Shown here piece by piece: positions 31,790 through 41,139 of a stretch of DNA of 64,000 bases. Made by a program: the position numbers and the translations under genes. The DNA comes from a virus: positions 54,537-118,536 of IMG/VR virus record IMGVR_UViG_3300042305_001986. One strand, written 5' to 3'. Below the pieces are notes generated by a model. That model was not told the origin of the DNA. It saw nothing but the letters and a program-made list of their open reading frames with translations, and did no database searches. How positions within the stretch are numbered: position 1 is the stretch's first letter; each line of letters starts with the position of its first letter.

Positions 31790-32806
31790 TTAAGATACCA
31801 ACTTGTTTTTGATATCGTCAAATGTCTTCTGTGTGTTCTTTAACAAATCACCATATTGAGGACAAATCTTATTTGTCAACTGTTGTTTGACCTTTGATTT
31901 GAATTCATCCTTTTTTATGTTGTCAATTATTTCAGATCTTAATAGATCTTCAATATCTTTTGGAACACCAACGACATCAAATTTTTCATCTACCATTCCT
32001 TTGACCATTGCTTCATACATCATCTCAACAACTTTATTACAATCTGTAAATAAAGCTGGTACAGAATCATTTTCTAAATCTTCAATACTTGTTTCCAAAC
32101 TCTTTTTGAATAGTTCACTTTCATTTGGTAACTTCTTCATCAACCACCCTTTGTAAGAATCTTTGATTTTTGGTATGAAAGTCGGATCATCATCATATAA
32201 AGATTTCATCAATTCTACCAATCCTTCTTTGATAAGAACGGAACTGTAATTCTGTTTTTTCAAATAACTAACTTCGGATATTAGATTTGATGCCGTCCAA
32301 GTCTTTTTGGATTCTGAAAGAATATTAAATCTTTTGGATATGATATTCTTATCATTTTCTTTTTTTTGGAATTCTTCTTTTAAAATGTTTTTCATTGTTT
32401 TATTTTTAGATTCAGATGTCTGTTTTACAGAATTTTGAATTCTTTTGAACGCCATTTGAGTTTTACTTGCGTCTTTTATGAAACTCGTAAAACTGTCCTT
32501 ATTCCAAGTCGTATTATTTGTTAATTCAGTATCACCTTCAATATTTTTTATTAATTTGATTTCATTTTTTGACTGATTGGTAGTTAAATAAATATTTTTA
32601 TCTTTTTCGGATTGATAAAACTTAATACCTTCTCTTTCGTCAACTAAAAAATCAGGTACTATACCAAAAGAATCTGATATATTTTTTAAACTAGCTTGAT
32701 CTTTAATATCTTTAAGAGAAGTATCGTTTGAGAACTCAACATACTCTGATGGTGCCTGACCATCAACATCAGGACCTTGTTCAATAATTATTTTTTTAAA
32801 ATTCAT
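31790..32806 (-). CDS. Tagged virion-type protein
   Basis: 338 aa. The leader MNFKKIIIEQGPDVDG has IIE-Q right at the start. A second basic segment with MKNILKEEFQKKENDKN lies near 136-152 and contains LKE. C-terminal half is helical (YSSVLIKEGLVELMKSLYDD ... LRSEIIDNIKKDEF). Family not recognised. Nine nt after the next gene in the operon. Position beside two other tagged genes suggests packaging in the virion. Confidence 0.65.
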   Translation of the reverse strand: MNFKKIIIEQGPDVDGQAPSEYVEFSNDTSLKDIKDQASLKNISDSFGIVPDFLVDEREGIKFYQSEKDKNIYLTTNQSKNEIKLIKNIEGDTELTNNTTWNKDSFTSFIKDASKTQMAFKRIQNSVKQTSESKNKTMKNILKEEFQKKENDKNIISKRFNILSESKKTWTASNLISEVSYLKKQNYSSVLIKEGLVELMKSLYDDDPTFIPKIKDSYKGWLMKKLPNESELFKKSLETSIEDLENDSVPALFTDCNKVVEMMYEAMVKGMVDEKFDVVGVPKDIEDLLRSEIIDNIKKDEFKSKVKQQLTNKICPQYGDLLKNTQKTFDDIKNKLVS

Positions 32807-32814
32807 TTTAAAAA

Positions 32815-34719
32815 TTACATGTTTTCATTTATGTCATACCAAGAACCATTAGTATAAACTCTCCAAACACCATCTGATGTCTTTTTTATCGGATATTCTT
32901 TATTTCCCCAATAAATATTTTCACCATCTCTTATTAATTGATTTTCTTTTTCATCATTCATAACATCTAATAAATCTTGAGGGAATTCTTCTTGGGTACT
33001 TGTTTCATTTTCTCTTGGAGATCCATCAGGTTCTCTTTGAGGCGCTTGTTCACCTTCTTGAGGTAGACCTACTTCACCTTCAATCTTTTCGACTTCGCTA
33101 GTTTCTAAACCACATATTTTATAAATACCTTCTTCTATTCCCTCAATCGTACCTCTATCTAATGAGCTAAGTATTAAAGCAACTAAAGAGTTTTGAAAAG
33201 TTCCGAGACCACCTGGTAATAAGTTAAGAATATTTCCTAACCCCGCTTCCATATAAACTGAGTTCATTCTTTCAACGAAATCATCAATAAGTACGGTTAG
33301 AAAATTTACGATTACACTTTCTGTATTTTCTCCTTCTCTACTTATTTCAAGTTCATACGCTTCAGGTGCAAAAATATTATAAACTCCCTTAACACTAGGT
33401 TCTAAGATCCACCAAGTGGAAACAATTGTGGACATAGCCGCCTGTCCTATTATTATACCTACATTCATAGCAAAAAACGTTGCAAACGCAAATTCCGCAA
33501 ATGTTTTTTTATCCGATCTACCTCTCATTTGCACTATTCTTCTCACCCACGCACCCCATGAATCAAATTGAGCAGTAAGTAAAAACTGTGTAACTGAATT
33601 GTTCCATCTAAGTAAAGAACTGAATCTACCTCCAACAATTTCCTTAAGATCATTAGTAAATTTAGCACCTGTATTCTTAAAATTATTTATTAATCTTTGA
33701 TCTCCGTTATGAATTTCTTTCCAAGCACCAAAATAATCTCCTTCACTTTTTTCTAATTTTTCAATAATTTCCTCAGGTATGTTATACTCTCTTAATATAG
33801 TTGAAGCATCTTTTTTACTTGTAGCGATAAGAACATTTATTTCTCTATTAAAACTTAAAGCATATGCGTTAGTTAGTTCTTTTACTTTTTTATCTATTGT
33901 TTCTGGTGTATTACTAGCGTCTTTTAATATTTTTTGAAAACTTTGATAAAAACCATTGGTTAAAGATTCTATGTTTTTAATTGTAGTGTCACTTCCTTGA
34001 AACAAAACTTTAAATAAATCGTCAAAAAAAACGGTTGCTTTATCTTTAGTAATTATTCTATTAAGAGTGGCGATCTCAGTATCACTTAAGATCTTACCCG
34101 CAACATTAGAAATTTTTGGTGGGATCGTTGCCGCAAATTTACCTTGTTGTTTTAGGTTAATGTTATTTGATATCTTATCTCTCAAAATTTGTTTTAATGT
34201 GTAATCATCCTCTGTAAAAATACTATCTAATACTTCATCAATAGATTTATCCTCATCATTCATCATTTTTATTATAGCATTTAAAACTTGATCTTCGGTT
34301 TTAAAAGGTGAGTTTTGGACATTATAAATTGATTCTATAAATTTCTTGTAAATTTCATCCGTAGATCCTTCACTTTTTTTAATTATCTGCGCTAAAATAT
34401 ATTGAGTACTTTTTGGAAACCCTTTTAAAATATCTTTAAAATTTGTACTATCTACAGTTCCATTATTTACACCTTCAACTAAGGACTGTAGTTCTTCTAT
34501 TTCTTTTTTAGGATACAGAACCCCGTCTATAACATAAGCATCTTCTTTAGTATTAAAAGTTGCAATATCAACTTGATCCGACATTTTTTTAAGGACAGTA
34601 TCCCAAAGAAATCCCAAACTCTCTCTGATTGGATTAGCAATTGACTCTTTTATCAAATTTCTTCTAACACCCATCAATGTATGAATTCTGTTAATTTCAG
34701 TTATTAATGTATTTTCCAT
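32815..34719 (-). CDS. Large tagged protein with hydrophobic segment
   Basis: 634 aa. Leader MENTLITEINRIHTLMGVRR with NLIKE-S at 23-27. Long helical N-terminal half; a hydrophobic stretch FFAMNVGIIIGQAAMSTIVS at about 418-437; then GNILNLLPGGLGTFQNSLVA; an acidic Pro/Glu tail; and a short C-terminal module NQLIRDGENIYWGNKEYPI that looks like a small beta domain. No enzyme motif. A large internal protein with a membrane-active segment would fit an ejection protein, by analogy only. Confidence 0.65.
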   Translation of the reverse strand: MENTLITEINRIHTLMGVRRNLIKESIANPIRESLGFLWDTVLKKMSDQVDIATFNTKEDAYVIDGVLYPKKEIEELQSLVEGVNNGTVDSTNFKDILKGFPKSTQYILAQIIKKSEGSTDEIYKKFIESIYNVQNSPFKTEDQVLNAIIKMMNDEDKSIDEVLDSIFTEDDYTLKQILRDKISNNINLKQQGKFAATIPPKISNVAGKILSDTEIATLNRIITKDKATVFFDDLFKVLFQGSDTTIKNIESLTNGFYQSFQKILKDASNTPETIDKKVKELTNAYALSFNREINVLIATSKKDASTILREYNIPEEIIEKLEKSEGDYFGAWKEIHNGDQRLINNFKNTGAKFTNDLKEIVGGRFSSLLRWNNSVTQFLLTAQFDSWGAWVRRIVQMRGRSDKKTFAEFAFATFFAMNVGIIIGQAAMSTIVSTWWILEPSVKGVYNIFAPEAYELEISREGENTESVIVNFLTVLIDDFVERMNSVYMEAGLGNILNLLPGGLGTFQNSLVALILSSLDRGTIEGIEEGIYKICGLETSEVEKIEGEVGLPQEGEQAPQREPDGSPRENETSTQEEFPQDLLDVMNDEKENQLIRDGENIYWGNKEYPIKKTSDGVWRVYTNGSWYDINENM

Positions 34720-34742
34720 ATTCTATTTTATCTATAATTATA

Positions 34743-36317
34743 TCAGTTTTTTAGTTTGACATACGCATCAAGAGTTTGAGGATGAAAGGTTAATGTATCC
34801 CAAGGTTCATCACCTATCTCTGAAAGTAGTTTCCAACCATCATTAACATCAAAATTATTATTCAAGATCTCTACTTCAACATCAGGGGATTGTGTTTCTA
34901 CCATTGGTACAAAATCACCTCCATTAGATTCAACAGCGTATTTTGATAACAATTGAACGAAATTTTTAGCAGCACCCTCCGTACTAATAAGTTCTATATT
35001 CCGAGGGTTTTTGACTAAATTATACATAAGGTCTATTGTGGTTTTAACCTTATCTTTTTCTAATTGGAATACATTATACGCAAATTCAATCTGTGAATCT
35101 TCAGAAATATTTTTATTTATAAAATCAATTTTATTTTTCTCATATTCTGATTCTTCTTCGCCTATTATAGATACCAAATAAAAATATAGTAAAACACTCG
35201 CTCCGACAGTTTTCAACTCTTTACCCGTCATTCTATTCCAAAATTTTATTTCTCTAAATTTGGATATATCGGTCTTCATTTGTTGAATAATCTCTTCTTT
35301 CAGTTCGTCCTTAATTTGATTACTAATTTCTTTACCAATTAACTCAGATGATTCATCATTCTTCAAAAATGCGGATAAAAGATTTTTTTCTTCATCTGAT
35401 AACTTACCCCAAAATTCTATGTATTCATCAACTGATGACGTTTGTTTTAAACCTGACTCTGCAAATTTTCTACTTAAACTTTCACTTGTTAAAGCATTAA
35501 ATCCTTTGATTGTTTTTGAAAACTTAATAAGAGGTAAAAGACTAAAAACAACACTAAAAATTCCACTTGTTGTTTTGTTGGTTTGGAATTCTCTAACAGC
35601 AACAGGTAAACCAACTGCTAATTCAATCGCTAATTCTAGTAAAACACTTGTTGTGAATCCTAATCCCGCTACTGGTATTAACATTCCAGCAGCAATTGCC
35701 ACTGAAACTTGAACCGCAACACCCCAATCATCTACAAATCTTTCATAATCAGTTCTTTTTGATTCCCACTCAGGTTGTATATATTGAATACCGTCTTTTG
35801 TAAAATAACCAATAAACCTCCACTTACTACCTGGAAAGTCTTTTTTTCGTAATCTAGTTTTATATATGTTTCCTTTTGAGGTGAAGGATGCTACTGTTCC
35901 AGGTGGTAAAACGTCCGTAATATAATTTTTGAAATCTTCATCTTTATACTCAGTTTTTACTCTTTCTAATAATTTGATTATATTATTTTCATTCCTCCAT
36001 TCAATTGTTGAACCAGCGGGTATGTACATACCTACTATCTTTGAGGTTTCAGGTTGTGTAACAGGATATACGCAATAACCATCAATTAAACCTGATTCAC
36101 TACCACCATACTTAGGTGGTGGTTCCATTGCCTTATCAGGGTATTTACAATATTGAGGATATGTAAGTCGTTCAGTTTTGTTTGGTAATTGAACATTAAC
36201 TCTTGTGGCGTCTTGACGGACTTGAGTATCATTGGTTTGTTCCGTTAGAGGTTTAGAAGTTATAAAGTTGTTCAAAAATTTAATTCTTTGAATTTCTTTT
36301 GAAAGATTCGACGACAT
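34743..36317 (-). CDS. Large tagged protein with hydrophobic core
   Basis: 524 aa. Leader MSSNLSKEIQRIKFLNNFIT then SKPLTE-Q (about 21-27), the EIxRIK form. Hydrophobic segments at about 198-234 (VSVAIAAGMLIPVAGLGFTT then LLELAIELAVGLPV) and about 370-386 (GASVLLYFYLVSII). The remainder is helical and charged. Not recognised. Same operon as 32815-34719; the pair resembles large pore-forming or ejected proteins in layout. Confidence 0.65.
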   Translation of the reverse strand: MSSNLSKEIQRIKFLNNFITSKPLTEQTNDTQVRQDATRVNVQLPNKTERLTYPQYCKYPDKAMEPPPKYGGSESGLIDGYCVYPVTQPETSKIVGMYIPAGSTIEWRNENNIIKLLERVKTEYKDEDFKNYITDVLPPGTVASFTSKGNIYKTRLRKKDFPGSKWRFIGYFTKDGIQYIQPEWESKRTDYERFVDDWGVAVQVSVAIAAGMLIPVAGLGFTTSVLLELAIELAVGLPVAVREFQTNKTTSGIFSVVFSLLPLIKFSKTIKGFNALTSESLSRKFAESGLKQTSSVDEYIEFWGKLSDEEKNLLSAFLKNDESSELIGKEISNQIKDELKEEIIQQMKTDISKFREIKFWNRMTGKELKTVGASVLLYFYLVSIIGEEESEYEKNKIDFINKNISEDSQIEFAYNVFQLEKDKVKTTIDLMYNLVKNPRNIELISTEGAAKNFVQLLSKYAVESNGGDFVPMVETQSPDVEVEILNNNFDVNDGWKLLSEIGDEPWDTLTFHPQTLDAYVKLKN

Positions 36318-36330
36318 AAGAATGTTTTCA

Positions 36331-36341
36331 ATATAAATATC
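36331..36341 (-). promoter_or_regulatory. GATATTTATAT element
   Basis: On the coding strand, 14 nt upstream of the 36317 start; heads the 36317-to-31790 operon. Confidence 0.5.
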
Positions 36342-36359
36342 ATAAAAAAATCTATTTTT

Positions 36360-36390
36360 TTTGAATTTTAAAAAATATATAGTATATTTG
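36360..36390 (+). promoter_or_regulatory. TTTG/TAnnTTTG promoter
   Basis: TTTG (36360-36363), 19 nt, TATATTTG (36383-36390): a textbook Bacteroidetes promoter 4 nt before the ATG at 36395, so the mRNA is close to leaderless. Confidence 0.75.
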
Positions 36391-36394
36391 TGGT

Positions 36395-36745
36395 ATGAAT
36401 AATCTAAATCTCATCGGATCAACAGTTAGATTAATTAATTCTAATGAGGTTAAAAAAATTTCTGACTATGAAACAATCTTAGATAAAGAGATTTTTTACA
36501 TGACGGATAATACTTCTTATTGTAAAGATCAACTCATATTTATTGATGAGTTTGAATCTACTCTTCATGACATCTCACAATATATTATCAATACTGATCA
36601 AGATGTTTTAGGAATCAATGATGTTGCGGAAAGATTCGTAAAAGTACTGTCACCATATTCAACCAAAATTACCCAAGTTAAAGAAACTAAACCCAAAAAA
36701 TCAATTGTTACAAAATTTTTTGATTTTTGGAAAAGTCTTTGGTAA
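36395..36745 (+). CDS. Hypothetical protein
   Basis: 116 aa. N-terminal SH3-like strand pattern (LIGSTVRLINSNEVKKI), acidic middle, C-terminal basic/aromatic stretch (FFDFWKSLW). Not recognised. Ends 1 nt before the stop of the convergent tape-measure-like gene. Confidence 0.6.
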   Translation: MNNLNLIGSTVRLINSNEVKKISDYETILDKEIFYMTDNTSYCKDQLIFIDEFESTLHDISQYIINTDQDVLGINDVAERFVKVLSPYSTKITQVKETKPKKSIVTKFFDFWKSLW

Positions 36746-36746
36746 T

Positions 36747-38834
36747 TTATACAAACTGATCCTTACCTCTCTTAAATGCGTCCTCTACGATCATAACTAT
36801 TTGATTTTGAACGTCGGAGTTTCTGAGAAGATCAACCATATTACCATTTCTATCTGTGACAGATATTGTTCCACTGACATTAACATTAATGTCTTTCACT
36901 GCCATCGTCTGTTCAATTTTCTGAACAGAAGTGGATACGTTATTATATAGATTATCTAAAACAGAGGATTGTTTTTCAATTATTGATGGTAGGTTGTTTG
37001 CAGGTTCGTAATTAGATTGTGATTTCGTACCAAACAAATCTGTACCTCCTATGATTATATCATCTTTGGAAAAAGAAATTGGTTCTTGATTTGGTCTTAA
37101 TATAAAATCTTGTTCTTCGGGATCTTTACCCTCCATAGTTTTAGTACCAGGTGCCGTGTCCTGAGTTTCAGTACCTGGTTTATTATTAATGTCTATATCC
37201 GCAATTGTTTTGGCGGCATTTTCCAATGCCGTAACAAAACTCTCAACTGCAGTTTTTGAAATTCCTACCTTATCTGCAAAATCTATTGCGTTTTTAGCTA
37301 GTGAATCAGTTGTGGTGTTTATAAGACCTTTTACTTCTTTATCATCTACTTTACCATCTTCAAATATCTTTCCGATTTCCGTTGCGGTATCTGAGAGTGT
37401 TTGTTTAACATCATTAACCGACTCTTTGAGACCTTGAATTACATCTTGAACAGGTTGAGTATCAAATGCACCTGCACCTAATTTGAGAAGAGCTTCTTTG
37501 CTTGTCAACGTATCCAAACTATCCCTTAAAGATATTAATGATTTTGTATTTTCTTTTAATACATCTTGGGGATCCATACTCTCTTCAGCCTGTTGTTCTC
37601 TCAACTTATCCATCGCCTGAGTTATTCCCGCTTCATCAGTTAGTTGTATTTCTCTCACCTCATCACCTTCTTTCAATTTAACAACCATTTCACCTTTCTC
37701 ATTAATCTCACTCATATTAGCAATGAATTGTTTGTCCTCATCGGACATCCCTGCCAAACCACTAAACTCAATCTCCTCCATCGCCATCATTTGTTTTCTC
37801 GAATTGATGGCCGCATCTGTCAATTCTCCGAAATCAAGACCCAAAAGTCTTGCTTGTTCTTTTAATTTTTGTCTTGCTTGTGATGGAATTTCGAGTTGAC
37901 CTGTTTCTTCGTTTACGGTTGCGGCAGCACTAGCAAGATCAACTAAAGAATCTTGGATCGCACCAACATCATTCAAACTGTTATACATAAGTGCAAAAGG
38001 ATCACCCAACTCTCCGATATCACCACCCAAAGTTGCAAGTTCCGCAGCAAGTTCAACTGCTTTTTCTGGTCCACCATCTAAAATTGTATCCGCAAGATTA
38101 ACAGACTGTTGAATATCAAATCTTAAAGCTTGAGCTTTGGCCACCATTTTAGCTAAACCATTAACACCCTTATCAAAACCGTATTGATTTACAAGTTTGA
38201 TACTTTGACCTATCGAATTAATAAATGTATTTACATTTAGTCCTAAATTCTGAGCTTGAACTGTCAACGATTCAATACTTTCTAACGCTGTTGAGGTACC
38301 CATCCCTAAATCAGACATTTCTGCTACCATCTTTCCGATTTCTTCAGTACCAACTCCCGCCGCCTTTGCTAAAACACCCATTCTAGTTACTTCAGTGGAT
38401 GTCAAAAGATTCATTTTTCCCATCTCCGAAGTAAATCCTTCAATACCTTTAGCCGCTTCGTCTATAGAAATACCCAATTCGAATAATTCAACGTTTGCGT
38501 CTATTAATGTCGATTGAATTGCGTCAGAAAAATATCTTGTTTGACCAAAACCTCTCACCATATCGGTGGTGGTATCTTCAACATCCATTATGGTCTTACT
38601 AAAAAGAAAAGCCAAAGCTTTACCGGCTCCGATTTCTTGGGCCAATGAAGCAAAACCTGTTCCCAAAAATCCAACCGAAGTTGCCATTTTTCCCAATATA
38701 TCACCCATACCTCCCAAATCAGGAATAAGACCGGCAATCTTATCCTTAGCGTTGGTAATATGACCTTCTAGTTCACCTGCAGATTCGGCACCTGATCTTA
38801 TTGCGTCATCTAAATCTTCTGCTAAACTTGGCAT
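36747..38834 (-). CDS. Tail tape-measure-like protein
   Basis: 695 aa. Long helical protein with a Gly/Ala-rich hydrophobic segment near the N-terminus (MATSVGFLGTGFASLAQEIG, about 50-69), repeated ALESIES/AAKGIEG helices, TSTEVTRMGVLAKAAGVGTE and a central EETGQLEIPSQARQKLKEQA. This matches TP901/Mu-type tape-measure proteins in composition; the C-terminus (VNVSGTISVTDRNGNMVDLL) is a beta strand ending. Length would give a tail of roughly 100 nm by the usual 0.15 nm per residue rule. Start overlaps the 38834-39100 stop by 1 nt. Confidence 0.8.
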   Translation of the reverse strand: MPSLAEDLDDAIRSGAESAGELEGHITNAKDKIAGLIPDLGGMGDILGKMATSVGFLGTGFASLAQEIGAGKALAFLFSKTIMDVEDTTTDMVRGFGQTRYFSDAIQSTLIDANVELFELGISIDEAAKGIEGFTSEMGKMNLLTSTEVTRMGVLAKAAGVGTEEIGKMVAEMSDLGMGTSTALESIESLTVQAQNLGLNVNTFINSIGQSIKLVNQYGFDKGVNGLAKMVAKAQALRFDIQQSVNLADTILDGGPEKAVELAAELATLGGDIGELGDPFALMYNSLNDVGAIQDSLVDLASAAATVNEETGQLEIPSQARQKLKEQARLLGLDFGELTDAAINSRKQMMAMEEIEFSGLAGMSDEDKQFIANMSEINEKGEMVVKLKEGDEVREIQLTDEAGITQAMDKLREQQAEESMDPQDVLKENTKSLISLRDSLDTLTSKEALLKLGAGAFDTQPVQDVIQGLKESVNDVKQTLSDTATEIGKIFEDGKVDDKEVKGLINTTTDSLAKNAIDFADKVGISKTAVESFVTALENAAKTIADIDINNKPGTETQDTAPGTKTMEGKDPEEQDFILRPNQEPISFSKDDIIIGGTDLFGTKSQSNYEPANNLPSIIEKQSSVLDNLYNNVSTSVQKIEQTMAVKDINVNVSGTISVTDRNGNMVDLLRNSDVQNQIVMIVEDAFKRGKDQFV

Positions 38835-39100
38835 TAGTAAAGACTATTTGCTTTTCCTCTCGTTAATCCTGACTCCCATTTATAGTTGGGGTCATTCATA
38901 TATGTTTTTCCGAAGTTTCTTCCACTCGCCCATACAGGAACTGATGGTGCTCCACCACCTGAACTTGCCGCCGGTGCGGACGCAGCTGAATCTTCTTGTT
39001 CACCAAGTTCTTCAGTGGATTCGGTATCACCACTGAATTCAACTTCTTCAAGATCCATTAATTCTTTAATTCTTGAAATTTCTTCTCTTAAAATTTTCAT
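38834..39100 (-). CDS. Small tagged protein
   Basis: 88 aa from ATG 39098-39100; the longer in-frame upstream extension would overlap the divergent promoter and lacks the pattern. Leader MKILREEISRIKELMDLEEV is nearly only the tag (EEISRIKELM, LEE-V), then an acidic and Ala/Ser/Gly-rich linker and a short C-terminal domain (GRNFGKTYMNDPNYKWESGL). The cleanest example of the shared leader. Not recognised otherwise. Confidence 0.75.
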   Translation of the reverse strand: MKILREEISRIKELMDLEEVEFSGDTESTEELGEQEDSAASAPAASSGGGAPSVPVWASGRNFGKTYMNDPNYKWESGLTRGKANSLY

Positions 39101-39117
39101 CTTACCAGATAAATACT

Positions 39118-39125
39118 TATATTTG
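39118..39125 (+). promoter_or_regulatory. TAnnTTTG promoter core
   Basis: TATATTTG, 6 nt before the lipoprotein ATG; near-leaderless. Confidence 0.65.
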
Positions 39126-39131
39126 TGGATT

Positions 39132-39614
39132 ATGAAAAAAGTTCTATTTCTCCTCAGTAGTGTTCTCACTGGTTGTTTGGTTTATGAACAACCTTCCTAT
39201 CCTTCTTTGGACGGAACTTACGTAGTTACCTGTGTGACTATTGAATGTGATGAACTTGATATTTTTGAAGAACATTGTGAAAATACAACCGTTTTCACAC
39301 AACTACCATCCACACCTTTGGATACATTGAAAATCAACAAGACAAAGATTCATATTTCGGGTAATGAAATTTATATGAAGGACTACCTATTCAATGGTCA
39401 AGTTGAATGGTCTGAAAATTATCCATTGAGAATCAATCAAGATCTAATCACAGGTGCTTGGTCACACTTAAGCATTCTTTATCCCGGTAGAGAACCAAGA
39501 ACTTACAGAATTACGGAAGATGGTCTTGAGTATTTAATTTTGGGTTTTACTCAAGAACTCAGTTCATCGGCAACTTATAACTACATCCTTACATTTCAGA
39601 GACAAGGACCTTAA
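39132..39614 (+). CDS. Lipoprotein
   Basis: 160 aa from ATG 39132; the upstream in-frame extension is antisense to the tagged gene. Lipobox LTGC with Cys15. Mature part is beta-rich with three further Cys (CVTIECDELDIFEEHC) and resembles small lipocalin-like or immunoglobulin-like lipoproteins, unrecognised. Overlaps the convergent gene by 4 nt. Possibly a surface-exclusion protein. Confidence 0.75.
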   Translation: MKKVLFLLSSVLTGCLVYEQPSYPSLDGTYVVTCVTIECDELDIFEEHCENTTVFTQLPSTPLDTLKINKTKIHISGNEIYMKDYLFNGQVEWSENYPLRINQDLITGAWSHLSILYPGREPRTYRITEDGLEYLILGFTQELSSSATYNYILTFQRQGP

Positions 39615-40093
39615 TCCTTGAGGATATCTCTGATTCTTTGAAGGTTTTGGAGGAATTTCTCTGGGTTATTATATGCCCACTCTTTGATGCTTTCAGGTAA
39701 TTCCTCCTCCTTTATTATTATTTCTATTTTTCTTTTGCCATAACTCTCAGATAACGTGTCGTCCGTTTGAAGAACGTCACCAAAAATGTTGAACAAGTGT
39801 CTCTTGAGTTTTGGTAATTGCGCCACAAAACTAACCTGATATCCATGTTCATCCGCCCATTCTTTTAATTTTTGTGTATCCAAAGTTGACTTCTCAGATA
39901 GACCAACAGAACCCCTGAGTTTTTCAGGTTTGGTGTTGATTCTAATAATTTTTAAAGAAGGTGTAATATAAATCTCTATTTTATCCAATTGCAAACCCAA
40001 AAACCTCTCTTTGGTGAGGGTAATCTTTCCGATAAGTTTTTTCAACTTATCCAAATAATCTTCTCTTTCGGGTTGATCTGAGTATGGTTTCAT
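39611..40093 (-). CDS. Hypothetical protein
   Basis: 160 aa, basic, alpha/beta, with LGLQLDKIEIYITPSLKIIR and a C-terminal helix pair. Not recognised. ATG lies downstream of GATATTTATT on its own strand. Confidence 0.6.
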   Translation of the reverse strand: MKPYSDQPEREDYLDKLKKLIGKITLTKERFLGLQLDKIEIYITPSLKIIRINTKPEKLRGSVGLSEKSTLDTQKLKEWADEHGYQVSFVAQLPKLKRHLFNIFGDVLQTDDTLSESYGKRKIEIIIKEEELPESIKEWAYNNPEKFLQNLQRIRDILKD

Positions 40094-40104
40094 ACCAATA
40101 AATA

Positions 40105-40419
40105 TCAGAAAAATGTTTTTTCAGGTAGTTTTTTTGGATTAATTGTGTAATATTCATTTAGAAATGAAATCAATTCTTCCTCATCTAACATGATCCAATC
40201 TTCAGATTCTTCATCGTCTAATTCATCGGCATATTCTTCAGATTCAAACACAAAATCTTCTATCTCATCACCAATTTCTATACCATATTCGTTTAGTAAA
40301 GAAAATTCAAAGGTATCAACTCTACTTTCATCATCAGAATCTGAAGTCAACCTGAATGTGATTTCAACAGTTTTTAGTTGTTCATTCACTTCATAATGGT
40401 ATATTTCTAAAATTTCCAT
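40105..40419 (-). CDS. Small acidic protein
   Basis: 104 aa, very acidic (DEIEDFVFESEEYADELDDEES, shown in part), one beta-rich N-half. DNA- or protein-mimic type composition, but no family is recognised. Confidence 0.55.
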   Translation of the reverse strand: MEILEIYHYEVNEQLKTVEITFRLTSDSDDESRVDTFEFSLLNEYGIEIGDEIEDFVFESEEYADELDDEESEDWIMLDEEELISFLNEYYTINPKKLPEKTFF

Positions 40420-40518
40420 ATGATTAATTAAATTCTTATTTATTTTTATATAAAAGAAATATCTTTGTTTTTATGAAAAACCAAATTTTAAACTAAATTA
40501 GTAGTAAAATATTCAAAA

Positions 40519-41139
40519 ATGACAATAAAAGAAACCACCATGACCAATGTTTTTCTAATAAAAGAGAACATTTATGAAGATGAACGAGGTAAATTTTTAC
40601 AAATTTGGGACGAAATATCATATTCGGATAAGAAAAATATAATCAAATTCACTCAAAATACTGATGAGTCTTTAATAACAACATATTTTGTTCAAGACAA
40701 TATTTCCTACTCGAAAGAAGGGGTTTTCAGGGGATTACACTACCAAGTTGGGGATTGGTCACAGTCGAAGCTAGTTAGGGTCTTAAAAGGTCGAGTAATT
40801 GATTTTGTGGTTGATCTAAGGGAAGACTCGGATACATTCGGTAAGTTTGAATATTTTGACCTTGATGATAAAAATGGTTTTTCATTATTTATACCTCCTT
40901 ACTTCGCACACGGATTTTTATCTTTGGAGGACGACACAATTTTTCACTACAAGTGTGGAAATCTTTATAAAAAAGAAAATGAGGGTTCAATTACCCCCTT
41001 TGATGAAATTATTAGACATGTATCTGATAATAAAACAACAATCAAAGAAGTGTTTGATTTATTTTTACAAAATACTGATCTTATTTTATCTCAAAAAGAT
41101 TTAGAATCACCAAAATTTATGGATAGAAGGATCAATTAA
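40519..41139 (+). CDS. rmlC-like: dTDP-4-dehydrorhamnose 3,5-epimerase-like
   Basis: 206 aa. RmlC cupin motifs: EDERGKFLQIW (about 22-32), GVFRGLHYQ (68-76, catalytic His74), KLVRVLKGRVIDFVVDLR (about 84-101), SLFIPPYFAHGFLSL (about 119-133). It epimerises C3 and C5 of a 4-keto-6-deoxyhexose, a step toward rhamnose and related sugars. Length is normal. It stands about 15 kb from the main sugar locus; RmlA and RmlB are not in the window. Convergent with the M23 gene. Confidence 0.9.
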   Translation: MTIKETTMTNVFLIKENIYEDERGKFLQIWDEISYSDKKNIIKFTQNTDESLITTYFVQDNISYSKEGVFRGLHYQVGDWSQSKLVRVLKGRVIDFVVDLREDSDTFGKFEYFDLDDKNGFSLFIPPYFAHGFLSLEDDTIFHYKCGNLYKKENEGSITPFDEIIRHVSDNKTTIKEVFDLFLQNTDLILSQKDLESPKFMDRRIN